Of a DNA stretch of 64,000 bases, positions 35,280 through 44,980 are shown in pieces; the stretch's first letter is position 1; every line of letters starts with the position of its first letter. Below the pieces are notes generated by a model. The model did not search any database. It worked only from the letters and a program-made list of their open reading frames with translations, and was not told the DNA's origin. Origin of the DNA: Diphasiastrum complanatum (Eukaryota; Streptophyta; Lycopodiopsida; Lycopodiales; Lycopodiaceae); contig CM055113.1 in the NCBI GenBank assembly GCA_029204225.1, positions 28,997,252 through 29,061,251 on the forward strand, read 5' to 3'. The translations under genes and the position numbers were made by a program.

Positions 35280-35887
35280 TATGATTAGCACAATAATTTG
35301 ATTCTTGATTGAATAGCAAGATCTAGTACAGAACTTATGGCTTAGTCACAATCTAGCATGCTAAGAATCAGAGAATGATAGCATTGAATCACAAATGAGC
35401 AAAAGTACAAGAAATTAGTGTATGAGCATTAGCCTCAACACGAGTTAGAGAGAGAAAGAGAGAGAGATATTCAAGCAAGAATGGTGTAGATCCAAAATGG
35501 CATGGAATAGCTACAAAGCTTTGGTTCTTCATCAAATTTCATGCATGTATCTCTACTTACTTTTACCAAGTGTCTTAGTTCTAACTAGAATTGTACACAT
35601 CATCATGCATGTGTCCATTTCACTTTGTGCATGCCTTGCATGTCACTATGGATCACTTACAATAAATGCATGTGATATGCCACGAGTTTCTACAAGCATA
35701 TTAATGCTATTTCTAAGTCTACAATCTATATGCAAGCTGTTCTCAACCAACTAGATATGACAAATTCATATAGCTCGAGTTCTATCTAGGCCAAATTTGG
35801 CATTTACATTTATGAGACAACATACTTGCATAGTACAAAGTTTGTAGCAAGCCTAAAGTCAAGATAGATTATTTTTCAATTTCAACA
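35280..35887 (-). repeat. 3' LTR of copia C (distal end uncertain)
   Basis: On the minus strand it begins TGTTGAAATTGAAAAA at 35887, immediately after the polypurine tract. It holds a GA-rich run (35445-35470) like the R regions of other LTRs here. The 5' LTR is not in the window, so the end near 35280 is estimated. Confidence 0.6.
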
Positions 35888-35900
35888 CTCCTCCTAAAAA
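35888..35900 (-). promoter_or_regulatory. Polypurine tract of copia C
   Basis: On the minus strand TTTTTAGGAGGAG sits between the pol stop (35905-35907) and the LTR start TGTTG. It would prime plus-strand DNA synthesis. Confidence 0.8.
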
Positions 35901-35904
35901 CAAT

Positions 35905-38900
35905 CTATGTTGACTTGAACATGGATCTTGGTATTACTCCAAGATTGGCTCTATGCTTGATGAAGGAATTCTTGCTCAAAGGTTTGGTGAGCAAATCTGC
36001 AATACAAGATGATGTGTCGATGTGCTCCAAGTAGATTTCCCCTCCAATGAGCTTCTCTCTCACGAAGTGATGTGCAACCTCAATGTGTTTGCTCCTTGCA
36101 TGGAATATCGGATTGTTGGCAAGGGCTTGTGCCGAAATGTTGTCACACATGATCATAGGTAGATCATCTTCCATGATTATCTTTAGCTCCACTAGCAACA
36201 TCTTGATCCAAAGCACTTCCTTTGTTGTAGTAGTGAGTGCCTTATACTCAGCTTCACATGATGAGAGTGATAGATTATCTTGCTTTTTGGAAAGCCAAGA
36301 TATCAAGTTTCCTCCAAGATATATGACATAAAGCACTTGTAGATTTTTGATCTGCACTATCACTTGCAAAATCCGAGCCAGAATATCCAACTATAGAAAG
36401 ATCTTCACTTTTATACAAGAAACCATAATCAAAAGTTGAAGATATGTATCTAAGCACTCTCTTGGCCATTTTCCAATGATGAATAGTAGGATTTTGCATA
36501 GCTTGACTCAACTTATGAATACTAAAACTTATGTTAGGCCTAGTTATTGTGAGCCAAATTAAGGACCCTATAAGACTCCTAAAAAGAGTGATGTCCACAA
36601 AGGATCTTTCATCACCTTTGTTAGGGTCTTTTACAATCTGCTCCATAGGAGTTTCTATACTCTTACAATCTAGCATATTGAACTTTTTTAACATTGAAAG
36701 AGCATACTTGGATTGACATACAAAAGCTTTATCTTTTAGAAAGTCAATCTCTAATCCTAATATGTAGTGAATTTTTCCAAGATCTTGCATCTTGAACACT
36801 TTTCCAAGTGCAACCTTGGTCTCCTCAACTAACTTGATACAACTTCCTGTTAGAGTGATATCATCAACATAAATAAGAAGGATGACAATATTTCTATCAA
36901 AAAACTTGACATACAAGAAAGGATCATAGTTACTAAGATTAAATCCTAGTGACTCAAGAAAAGTGTTAAGTCAAGAATACCACGACCTTGGAGCTTGCTT
37001 TAGTACATAGAGACTTTTGAAGAGCAAGCAAACTTTGTCTTTGTCATGGATGAACCCAATAGGTGATCCATATAAATCTATTTTTCTAGATATCCATTTA
37101 AAAAATGCATTAGAGACATCTAGTTGAAAAGCTTGCCAATTGAAAAAATGTGCAATAGAAATTATGATTTTAATACCATCTTTGCAATTGGAGCAAAAGT
37201 CTCCTCATAATCAAGTCCATAAACTTGAGCAAAATCCTTTGCACAAAGCCTTGCCTTGTACTTGTTGATTTTGCCATCTTGATTATACTTGACTCAAAAA
37301 ACCCACTTGCAACCAATAGTGTGCTTGTTGATGGAAGATCCACAAGCTCCCATGTCTTGTTGGCCATCAAAGCATCATATTCCTCCTTCATGGCAAGAGA
37401 CCATTCCTTCGAATTGAGTGCATCATATACATCATTTGGCTCCTCATGTGAAATGAAATAAGCACAATTAGTGGAGTTGAGTTCCACTTGCTTGCCTTTA
37501 TCTTCATATGTAAGCCTCCTAGGCTCGAATCTTTCTCTTTGAGACCTCCTTGGTGAAAAGATTCGAGGTGACTCCTCCTCAATTATCGGCCCCATCTCTC
37601 CATGATAGTCTTCAAGGGTGATGATTGGAGTATCTTTTTGAGAATCTTTGAGCTCGGCCTCCTCAAGAATGTATTTTTGATCCTCATGGAATATAGCATC
37701 CCTACTCTCAATTGTAGTTGAGGTAGAGGGAGCATAGATTCTATAAGCCTTCTTGTTGGATGAATATCCAACCATGATCCTTTTGATAGAATTAGGATCA
37801 TCTCTTTTCCTTGTTTCCAAGGGTACATGAACAAAGCAAGCACATCCAAAAACTCTAAGGTGATCTACCTTAGGTTTCTTCTTAAACAAGACTTCATATG
37901 GTGAGTTTCCAGCAAGTGCATTGTGAGGTAATCTATTGCACAAATAGTTTGCATAATTAATTGTCTCACCCCAATATTCAATAGGCAAAGAAGCCTCAAC
38001 TCGGATTGCTTTAGCACATTCACATAAAGATGGATTTTTTCTCTCAGCACCTCCATTTTGAGATGGAGAATAAGCACAAGAAAACTCTCTCTTTATTCAT
38101 TCACATTCACAATATTCATAAAACTTGTTGGAGATGTATTCACCTCCTCCATCACATCTTAAAAAGCTTTAACTTTGAAAGAAAATTGTTTCTCAACATA
38201 AGCTTTCAAGGTTAGAAAGTGATCAAATACCATAGCTTTTGAAGAAAGTAGATACAACCAAGTACATCTTGTAAAGTCATCAATAAAGGTGACAAAACAT
38301 GTTGCACCACCAATACTTTTAGAAGAAGAAAAATGAACATCCGAGTGTATAAGCTCCAAAGGATGAGTAGTCTTGATAAAAGACTTTTGATATGTCTTTC
38401 TATGTGATTTTGCAATACCACATGCCTCACAAGGCTTGAAATCTTTGGAAAATGATTTTGGAAGGCCAATAGCCTTATCTTTCTTGACCATAGAAGACAT
38501 AGACTTAAAGTTAGGATGCTCCATCCTTCTATGCCACAACTCCTCCTTAAAGCCACTTCACAAAAGTTTGCATTCTCAAAAAAATTCAACTTGAAAATTC
38601 CACCATATCTAGATCCATTAGCTAGGACCTCATCATTTTTCTTGATAAAACAAGTATTGGAATTGAACTTTACATCACAACCACTATCAAGCAACTTTCC
38701 AGCACTAATCAAGTTCTTTGTAAGTTTAGAAATAAAAAGAACATTGGAAAGTGCAAGAACTTTAGGAGAAGCAGGTTTCAATGGAATGTTGCCAATTCCT
38801 TCAATAGAGCACTCATGATCATTTGCAGTATAAATAGATCTCTTAAGTCCTTTGTAAGGTACAATTGAGTCAAAAGACTCATTTGAACAGCACATATGTG

Positions 38901-39190
38901 AAGAAGCTCCACTATCTATGTACCAAGCTCCATCTTTCTAGAAAGGTGATGAAGAAAAACTTGACACCAAGAGTGATCCTTCTCCATCACTTGCAACAAA
39001 ATCTTCTTCAATCTCTTTGGAGAGATTTGCTTGCTTGAGTTGGTTTTTTCTTCTTGAAGCAATTAGAGGCACAATGCCCCTTCTTGCCACAAAAGAAACA
39101 CTTGACTTTCTTCTTCTTGGTCTTTGAAGTAGAAGGCTGAGATTAATCATCATCTTCACCATCTTTTCTCGATCCTTGGCTTTGTCTTTG
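35905..39190 (-). pseudogene. Ty1/copia element C, nearly complete pol, gag truncated
   Basis: On the minus strand the order is: gag end with a frame-shifted zinc knuckle (about 39110-39060), protease YIDSGASSHMC (about 38915), integrase zinc region (WHRRMEHPNFKS, CEACGIAKSHR) and core (FIDDFTRCTWLYLL) to about 38160. Then the integrase C-terminus (VDHLRVFGCACFVHVPLETR, 37865), RT with YVDD (about 36865; MQDLGKIHYILGLEIDF), and RNase H (SSCEAEYKALTTTTKEVLWI, CDNISAQALANN, IADLLTKPL), ending in a natural stop at 35905. Frames break near 38930, 38550, 38160, 37250, 36960 and 36320. The 5' part of gag and the 5' LTR are lost at about 39190, where plus-strand sequence of another element begins. 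Confidence 0.92.
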
Positions 39191-39219
39191 TTGGATGCTT
39201 GAGAAACAAGATCATAACC

Positions 39220-40041
39220 TGAGAGCTACATCAGCCCAATGAGGATATCAAAATACCTCATCAACCGAAGATTCCAAGGCCGACCCAACAGGTAGATGCT
39301 ACCTTGTTTCAACCAAGGAAGGCAAGAGGCTGCATGACCTTATCGATGAGCCATAAATATCAAGCTACTATATCGGCTATCATCGATAGTGGGCAATGGG
39401 GTGTCGGGCCTATTGTTCCATCCAAATATCAGATGAATTTAGCTGACCAAACTTCAACCAAGCCATATGGACATATTAATGTCGTATCCATTAAGATCGC
39501 AAGTCTTAAGTTTATAGTTGATTGTGTGGTACTAGATTTCCCACAAGAAAAGTCCGCTTGTAAATTTTTATTAGGAACCACATGGTTAACAAATGCCGAA
39601 GTAATCCAAGATTGGAAGAAACAACGAATCATTTTTTGTGATAGAGATCAAAGAATATCAGTGGATTACACTACTGGTAAAGCGAAACTAGTACAGGAAG
39701 AAGATGAATGTTCCTCTACCACATATGAAAAAACCAATGTTTTTCCAACTATTAGAGGACATTATGCACAATCTATTGATATCATTAATTGGGGACACAT
39801 GTCAACAACCATTGAGTATGTAGATGCAAAAACATGTGGTAATGAAGTATTATCGACCGAATCTAAGAGACTGATAATGATCACTCAATTGAAGGCTATT
39901 AATAATTTCCAAACTGATAGATCACAAAATAAACCACTTCCTATCCTCTATTTGAAATTAACCGAGAAACAGAAGCAAATCCGTCAAAAAATGAAACAAC
40001 CGATTGCTCCTCTTAATGAGCAACAAAAAAAACTTATCTAA
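39220..40041 (+). pseudogene. Retropepsin-containing ORF, gypsy-like
   Basis: The 245-codon open frame (39304-40041), with an in-frame lead-in from about 39220, contains a retropepsin fold: IIDSGQWGVGPIVPSKYQM holds the catalytic DSG, and FLLGTTWLTNAEVIQDW the C-terminal hydrophobic-Gly motif. A long linker (EQQKKLI at the end) follows instead of the usual start of RT. No gag zinc knuckle is visible upstream because copia C abuts it. It is probably a fragment of a gypsy-type pol, and the exact lineage is unclear. Confidence 0.6.
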
Positions 40042-40366
40042 CATTGCTTCTTATTTAAGGCCACACTCCAGTAGAGCCCCATCTTTACTTGAAAAGATCC
40101 CTATACATAAAGAGAACTCTAAACTTGATGTACCTAATAAGTTCACAGATTACTTGATGGGTGACGTTTCTATTGAGTTGCCTCAACCGAAACACGAACC
40201 AACAAGTGAATCATCTTCATTTGATGGAACAGCTAAAAGCATTCCTCTAAATTTAAAGGATCTAGTTGAAAAAGAAGATAGATTCGTGCATATAGTCATA
40301 AAGCTTAAGTTAGATGAGTTGAGTCAGAAATTGGTAAAGGGTAGAAGATGGAGAGGGTTAATATAA
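40004..40366 (+). pseudogene. Continuation of the retropepsin ORF, unrecognised
   Basis: A 120-codon frame overlapping the end of the previous one by about 38 bases. It carries RAPSLLEKIPIHKENSKLD and DRFVHIVIKLKLDELSQKL. I see no RT motif. It may be the connection domain of the same polyprotein, read after a frame shift at the A-run near 40028. Confidence 0.35.
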
Positions 40367-40559
40367 CCCTCATGAATGGTGCATTATCATAAACAATAGA
40401 CCAAGGATATTTATGTTTCAACATCCAGTCTAAAAATGACATTTGGGGATTGGCAACTTTTCAAGTATTTTTTCTCATTATTAGATTAGATTTAATGACT
40501 AACATTATTTCTTATTGATCCAATAGTGTTTGATCTCAGTCTAACTTATTTTGTCAATA

Positions 40560-40902
40560 GGTTTTGAAGGAGGGTAATGATACATTATCATGGATATTTT
40601 GTAGAACATCTTACCGTAGGATCATCAAGGACCATATGGATGGTGAAGTTCTCAATGTTCTTGGAGTTGGATACTTCAATATAGAATGGCATTTGGTAGG
40701 TGATTTGATAACATTGGAATGCATGTATAATGTCTTTCATGGTTCTACATCCAAATATCCTTGTTTATATTGCATGAAAATAGAAAAAGATGTTACTTAT
40801 GAGTACATGAATTACTAGAGAAAATGTAGATCCAAATTGGAAATCCATGTTACCAATTTCTTTGAAAAATATGCACATTTGCACTCTTCATGCAGAGGTT
40901 AA
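40560..40902 (+). pseudogene. Gene X, copy 2: upstream part
   Basis: After a plausible splice acceptor (tcaatag, ending 40560), the frame reads FNIEWHLVGDLITLECMYNV and STSKYPCLYCM, a G-D-L...C-x-x-C pattern. After one frame change near 40818 it continues to SMLPISLKNMHICTLHAEV. From memory, G-D-L...C-x-x-C followed by H-I-C-T-L-H occurs in the same uncharacterised repeat-encoded proteins whose C-terminus looks like 49640-49808. The copia D LTR starts at 40903, cutting the frame. Assignment to the same gene as the 49.4-49.8 kb exons is my inference. Confidence 0.4.
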
Positions 40903-41138
40903 TGTGAAATTACTATACTTTAGGACCATAAATGGATCTACAAAAGATCCACAAGAGTGATTGGACGCTCGCTTAACAATCTATCAAAAAACTAGTCATC
41001 AAAAAGTTGATCTAGATTGGCAATTTGACAAACAACAAGCATTAACAATCAAAAGCATTGATCAACATTGAAATCCAAGCCCACACGTGTGTACTACAGG
41101 CTGTTGTACGGCCTTCAACCTAAGAAACAAGTAGAAAT
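40903..41138 (-). repeat. 3' LTR of copia D
   Basis: Collinear with 44745-44980. The plus-strand left end is TGTGAAATTACTATAC. It contains CACACGTGTG near 41088. The core TG..CA could end at 41129, as the last nine shared bases lie outside a CA. Confidence 0.88.
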
Positions 41139-41793
41139 TGATTTGGTTGCATTTGGATCACAAAAACTCAATGACTATTGCCAATGAGCTCCAAAAAATT
41201 TTCTATCTTCTCACTATGGGAGCTTGGAATACATAGCAAATTCGACTTCCTTCTTGAAGTTAGGTGAATTTCCAGCATGTAATAAGGAATTAACTCACCC
41301 TTCTTGCCCTAAAATGAAACCCTAGCCTTGATCCTAGAGTTATGCTTGGTAGGTAGCTAGTTGGTCAAATTTTCACCTTAAACTTAGGTGTAGGTCCTAT
41401 AAAGTAGGGATGACCACCAAATAGACATGACCAACTCTCTTGACTTGACCTAACCTATATTATGAGTGGGTTGCCATGTGGAATTTCGGCCATACATGTG
41501 TGGAACCCAATTATGTACAAAATTTACACTATTCTTCATGGATTTTGATCAAGCTAGATTTGCCAATTTTTGGCAATTCTTCACACTCCTCAAATTTAGC
41601 TTGATCTATCTACAACTCTCTTGCTAGATGAATTAATGCTTTTAGAAGTGTCTAAAAAATCCAACTATAGACAAGGAACTTTTGAGACTCCAATAGAGAA
41701 TGATGTCCATGAAGGATCTTTCACCACCTCTTAAAGGATCCCTTACAAGATGTTCCACAAATGTGTCTATATACATGTAGCGCATATCAAAAA

Positions 41794-42564
41794 CTATACA
41801 TCATGCCAAGCCATGGATTCCAAGGCATTTTGTGCACTTGAAGATACATCAATTAAACTATTAAGTGCATACATAATGTTGTCAAAGACAACTTGCCTTG
41901 CTCGCTCCATATGATTGAGCCTAGATGGCTCCATCTTGATAGTCATGGTTCTTCTTGGAGTCCTCGAGTCTTGAGCTTGCTCCTCCACTTGACTTGACTC
42001 CAAACCATCAATGAATTGAATAAGGTGTCGATCCAAAGGTGCTTCTTCAAGTTTACAGATCTTCCACTCTTGAAAGATCACATTTCCACCATTGACAAAT
42101 TCTTTGGTCAAGTAGATTCTACAATCTCTACTTGAAGAGCAAAACACTACCATTATTCCTATAATTGACATAGGATAATCTTTGGTCCTTACATTGGAAT
42201 GATCATGCACAAAGCATGTGGACACAAAGATTTCCAAAGCAAATGATGTTTCATCTTTTATGACTCTATTCAAACTATTACAAAAATAGCTATCCAATGA
42301 GATTGCTTTATCGACAACAAATGTAGATTTCAAAGCATCCCATTTCATTATCTTGTCATACAAAGTAATAAACACCATGAATCTTAAAGGTAAGAAACAA
42401 GTCACCTCATGTCTACTAATACTTTCCAAAAAGTATTCAAAGATAGTAGACTCTCTAATGCTCACCACCCTTGCAAGTGGCACACTTGAATGGACAATTT
42501 GCATGCAATTTGATGACTCGGCCATTGTCATTGAGGACTCCCTTGGAACTCTCAAGCTTTGAGG
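41794..42564 (-). pseudogene. Copia D pol remnant after the gag-protease stop
   Basis: It is in the same frame as gag-protease, separated from it only by a TAG at 42567-42565. The first part is unclear. From about 42215 it reads like the integrase C-terminus and the linker to RT (STCFVHDHSN, IIGIMVVFCSSSRDCRIYL, NVIFQEWKICKLEEAPLDRH), then a Gln/Arg-rich linker (SQVEEQAQDSRTPRRTMTIK). The integrase core is missing between the two, so the stop is not evidence for programmed readthrough. Confidence 0.7.
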
Positions 42565-43968
42565 CTAATCCTCAAGATCTTCCTCCTTTTGATGCTCCTC
42601 CTCAATGCAAGCAAGATCACACTTTGCCAAGATCTCCTCTTGAGTGATCTCCTCCTTTGCCAAGCTCATTCTTTCAAAATCAACACTAGCTTTTAACTTA
42701 AACAATCTTCCATGTTTAAATCCCTTTGCAATGCAAACATCATTCTTCAAGATGAAGCAAACACCATGCTTAAAGTGGACATCCAAACCACTTTCTAAGA
42801 GTAGACCAACACTAAGCATATTCTTGGTGATTGATGGTACATAAAGGACATTTTCTAGATCCATGCATTTTGAGGATTCTAGACACAAAGAGATGGTGCC
42901 AACACCATCTATCCTACACTCTTCATCATTTGCAGTAAAGACAAACTTTTTAGTAGCTTTGAAAGAGTGTAAGGTTGAGAAAAAGTCCTTTTCACAAGAC
43001 ATGTGGGAGCTAGCCCCATTGTCGATCCACCAATTGTCCCTTGAGTTGCTATTGCTTGTTAGTGAGGATGTAGATGCCATCAAGAATACATCTAGTTTAT
43101 CATCCTCCTCCTCCTTTGCAAGGTTTCTTTGTTTGTCCTCCTGCACTTGTGCTCTTAGCCTCTTGTAGCATTCAGATGCATAATGCCCCTTCCTTCCACA
43201 AAAGAAGCATTTCTGCTTCGACTTGTCCTTTGAGCTTGATGCATCATCCTCTTCTTTGGCCTCCTTGGGATGCTTCTTCTTTCCATTGGTCTTCTTTTTG
43301 CCCTTGAATGAGAAATTGGCTTTCTCATCTCCATCTTGCAAAGACAATGAACTCATTCTTGCCTTGGTGTGGAGCATCCTACACTCTTCTGCCACTAATA
43401 CACCATGAAGTTTTTCTATAGTTGGAAAAGTGTCTTGGATGGCAAAACTTTGGACCAAATTTGCAAAGTCATCTCCTAGACCATTAAGGACAATTTGTAC
43501 AAGATCTCCATCATGAATCTTCTCTCCAATAAAAGCCAGCTCCCTATTTAGAGACTTGATTTTGAGTACATAATTATGTGCACTCTCCTCACTTCTTTTC
43601 ATGCTTTGCAAAATATGAGTTCTAAGCATGAGTACTTTTAAAGTGTTACTAGATTCAAATATTGATTTTAAAGACTCCCAAGCCTCTTTAGCACTAGTAC
43701 ATGCTGATACTTCTCTCAACAAATCATTTCTCACATTCATCTTCACACAATGAAGTGCAAGCCTAGATCTCTTCTTGTATCTAGCTAACTCCTGTGCACC
43801 TAGAGGTTCATCTTCATCTTCAATCAAGAACTCATAAAGGTCTTGGAGCACCAAGAGTGACTCCATCCTAACCTTCCAAATAGCATAATTTGTAGAATTC
43901 AATCTCTCACTAGCTTCTAGAAGGTATGCTCTAGCAAATCCCATCTTACTAGTGACTTCTACAAACAA
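42565..43968 (-). CDS. Copia D gag-protease ORF, uninterrupted
   Basis: This 467-codon frame is the longest clean retroelement ORF in the window. Gag starts with LLEASERLNSTNYAIWKVRM. The zinc knuckle CFFCGRKGHYASEC lies around residue 260. The protease follows with WWIDNGASSHMSC around residue 320, where related copies in this window (A, B, C) have D-S-G. This one has D-N-G, which should impair the enzyme. The expected integrase text (LWHKRLGHP) does not follow. Instead it ends in an acidic tail (EEEHQKEEDLED). A truncated gag of this kind might still act in trans with another element, but that is speculation. Confidence 0.82.
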   Translation of the reverse strand: MFVEVTSKMGFARAYLLEASERLNSTNYAIWKVRMESLLVLQDLYEFLIEDEDEPLGAQELARYKKRSRLALHCVKMNVRNDLLREVSACTSAKEAWESLKSIFESSNTLKVLMLRTHILQSMKRSEESAHNYVLKIKSLNRELAFIGEKIHDGDLVQIVLNGLGDDFANLVQSFAIQDTFPTIEKLHGVLVAEECRMLHTKARMSSLSLQDGDEKANFSFKGKKKTNGKKKHPKEAKEEDDASSSKDKSKQKCFFCGRKGHYASECYKRLRAQVQEDKQRNLAKEEEDDKLDVFLMASTSSLTSNSNSRDNWWIDNGASSHMSCEKDFFSTLHSFKATKKFVFTANDEECRIDGVGTISLCLESSKCMDLENVLYVPSITKNMLSVGLLLESGLDVHFKHGVCFILKNDVCIAKGFKHGRLFKLKASVDFERMSLAKEEITQEEILAKCDLACIEEEHQKEEDLED

Positions 43969-44732
43969 GAAATATATTTGATTGACTTGAAACTCACAAA
44001 GGTCTCACACTTGCAGTGTTTCACTCAAATTTGATTTCTAATCCAACAAATGGACTTATAATCACAGTTCTATCACTCTCTCACAAAGCTAGAATGAAGA
44101 TAAGATGAAGTGAAAACTATTTTCAAACAAATCTTGCCAAGAAATGGATTTGATTGTCTCTAGAAACTCACTAGGGTCTCTCTTTTTGTAGTTTTTCACA
44201 CAAATTAGATTTCTAATCCAACAAATGAGCTTATAATCTCAGTTCTAGCACTCCCTCACAAAGTTGGAATGAAGATAAGATGATGTGAAATCTACTTACA
44301 ATCAAATCTTGCCAATTTTGGCTATTTTTGGACAAAAAAATGACTTAACCTCTTTCACACTTTTTGGTGTACTTTCAAGACCTATAAAACAAGTTTAGAG
44401 GACCTGATTTCATCCTAGATTAATTAGATCTTATGACCCTAAGTCAAATCTAATCAAAGGCACTCAATCTCGGTAGCTTATCCTAAGATTTCCACCAAAA
44501 ATTACATCAAAACCTCACAAATTGAATTTCTTTGGATCAAATGAATACCATGCATTAAATGTAGGTTCAGAGGTGCCCACACATGTGGATAGTACAGATT
44601 TGGACCCCTACCAAGTTTGCGATGAAATATCCTCACCAAAATCAAGATTCTAGCTTGCCCTCTCAATACTAGCTTTTAGCACCAAAACTTGCTAAAAATG
44701 GATTTGCATTATGGATTATGCTCTTGTACTTG

Positions 44733-44744
44733 GCTCTGATACCA
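44733..44744 (-). promoter_or_regulatory. Primer-binding site of copia D
   Basis: The minus strand reads TGGTATCAGAGC next to the LTR end CACA, identical to the copia B site at 6091. Confidence 0.9.
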
Positions 44745-44980
44745 TGTGAAAGTACTATACTTTAGGACCATAAATGGATCTACAAAAGATCCACAAAAGT
44801 GATTGGATGCTTGCTTAACAATCTATCAAAAAACTAGTCATCAAAAAGTTGATCTAGATTGGCAATTTCACAAACAACAAGCATTAACAATCAAAAGCAT
44901 TGATCAACATTGAAATCCGATCCCACACGTGTGTAATACAGGCTGTAGTATGGCCTTCAACCTAAGAAACAAGTAGAAAT
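44745..44980 (-). repeat. 5' LTR of copia D
   Basis: Collinear with 40903-41138, with ten differences by my count. It holds CACACGTGTG near 44928 and ends against the primer site. Confidence 0.9.

Larger units (their letters stand above)
40903..44980 (-). mobile_element. Ty1/copia element D, two LTRs, deleted pol
   Basis: Direct repeats of 236 bases flank the element. The minus-strand primer site TGGTATCAGAGC lies at 44744-44733, then gag-protease at 43968-42565, then remnants of the integrase end and linker to 41794, and a small RT scrap near 41640-41760. The integrase core, most of RT and RNase H are missing. I counted 10 differences between the LTRs (about 4%), making D younger than the gypsy element at 9.5 kb. 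No target-site duplication is obvious: ggttaa lies on the left and aggctc on the right. Confidence 0.88.

Noticed and set aside
42565..42567. In-frame TAG between copia D gag-protease and the rest, as programmed readthrough
   Set aside because: The integrase core that should follow is deleted and the text after the stop is degenerate, so an ordinary mutation is the simpler reading.
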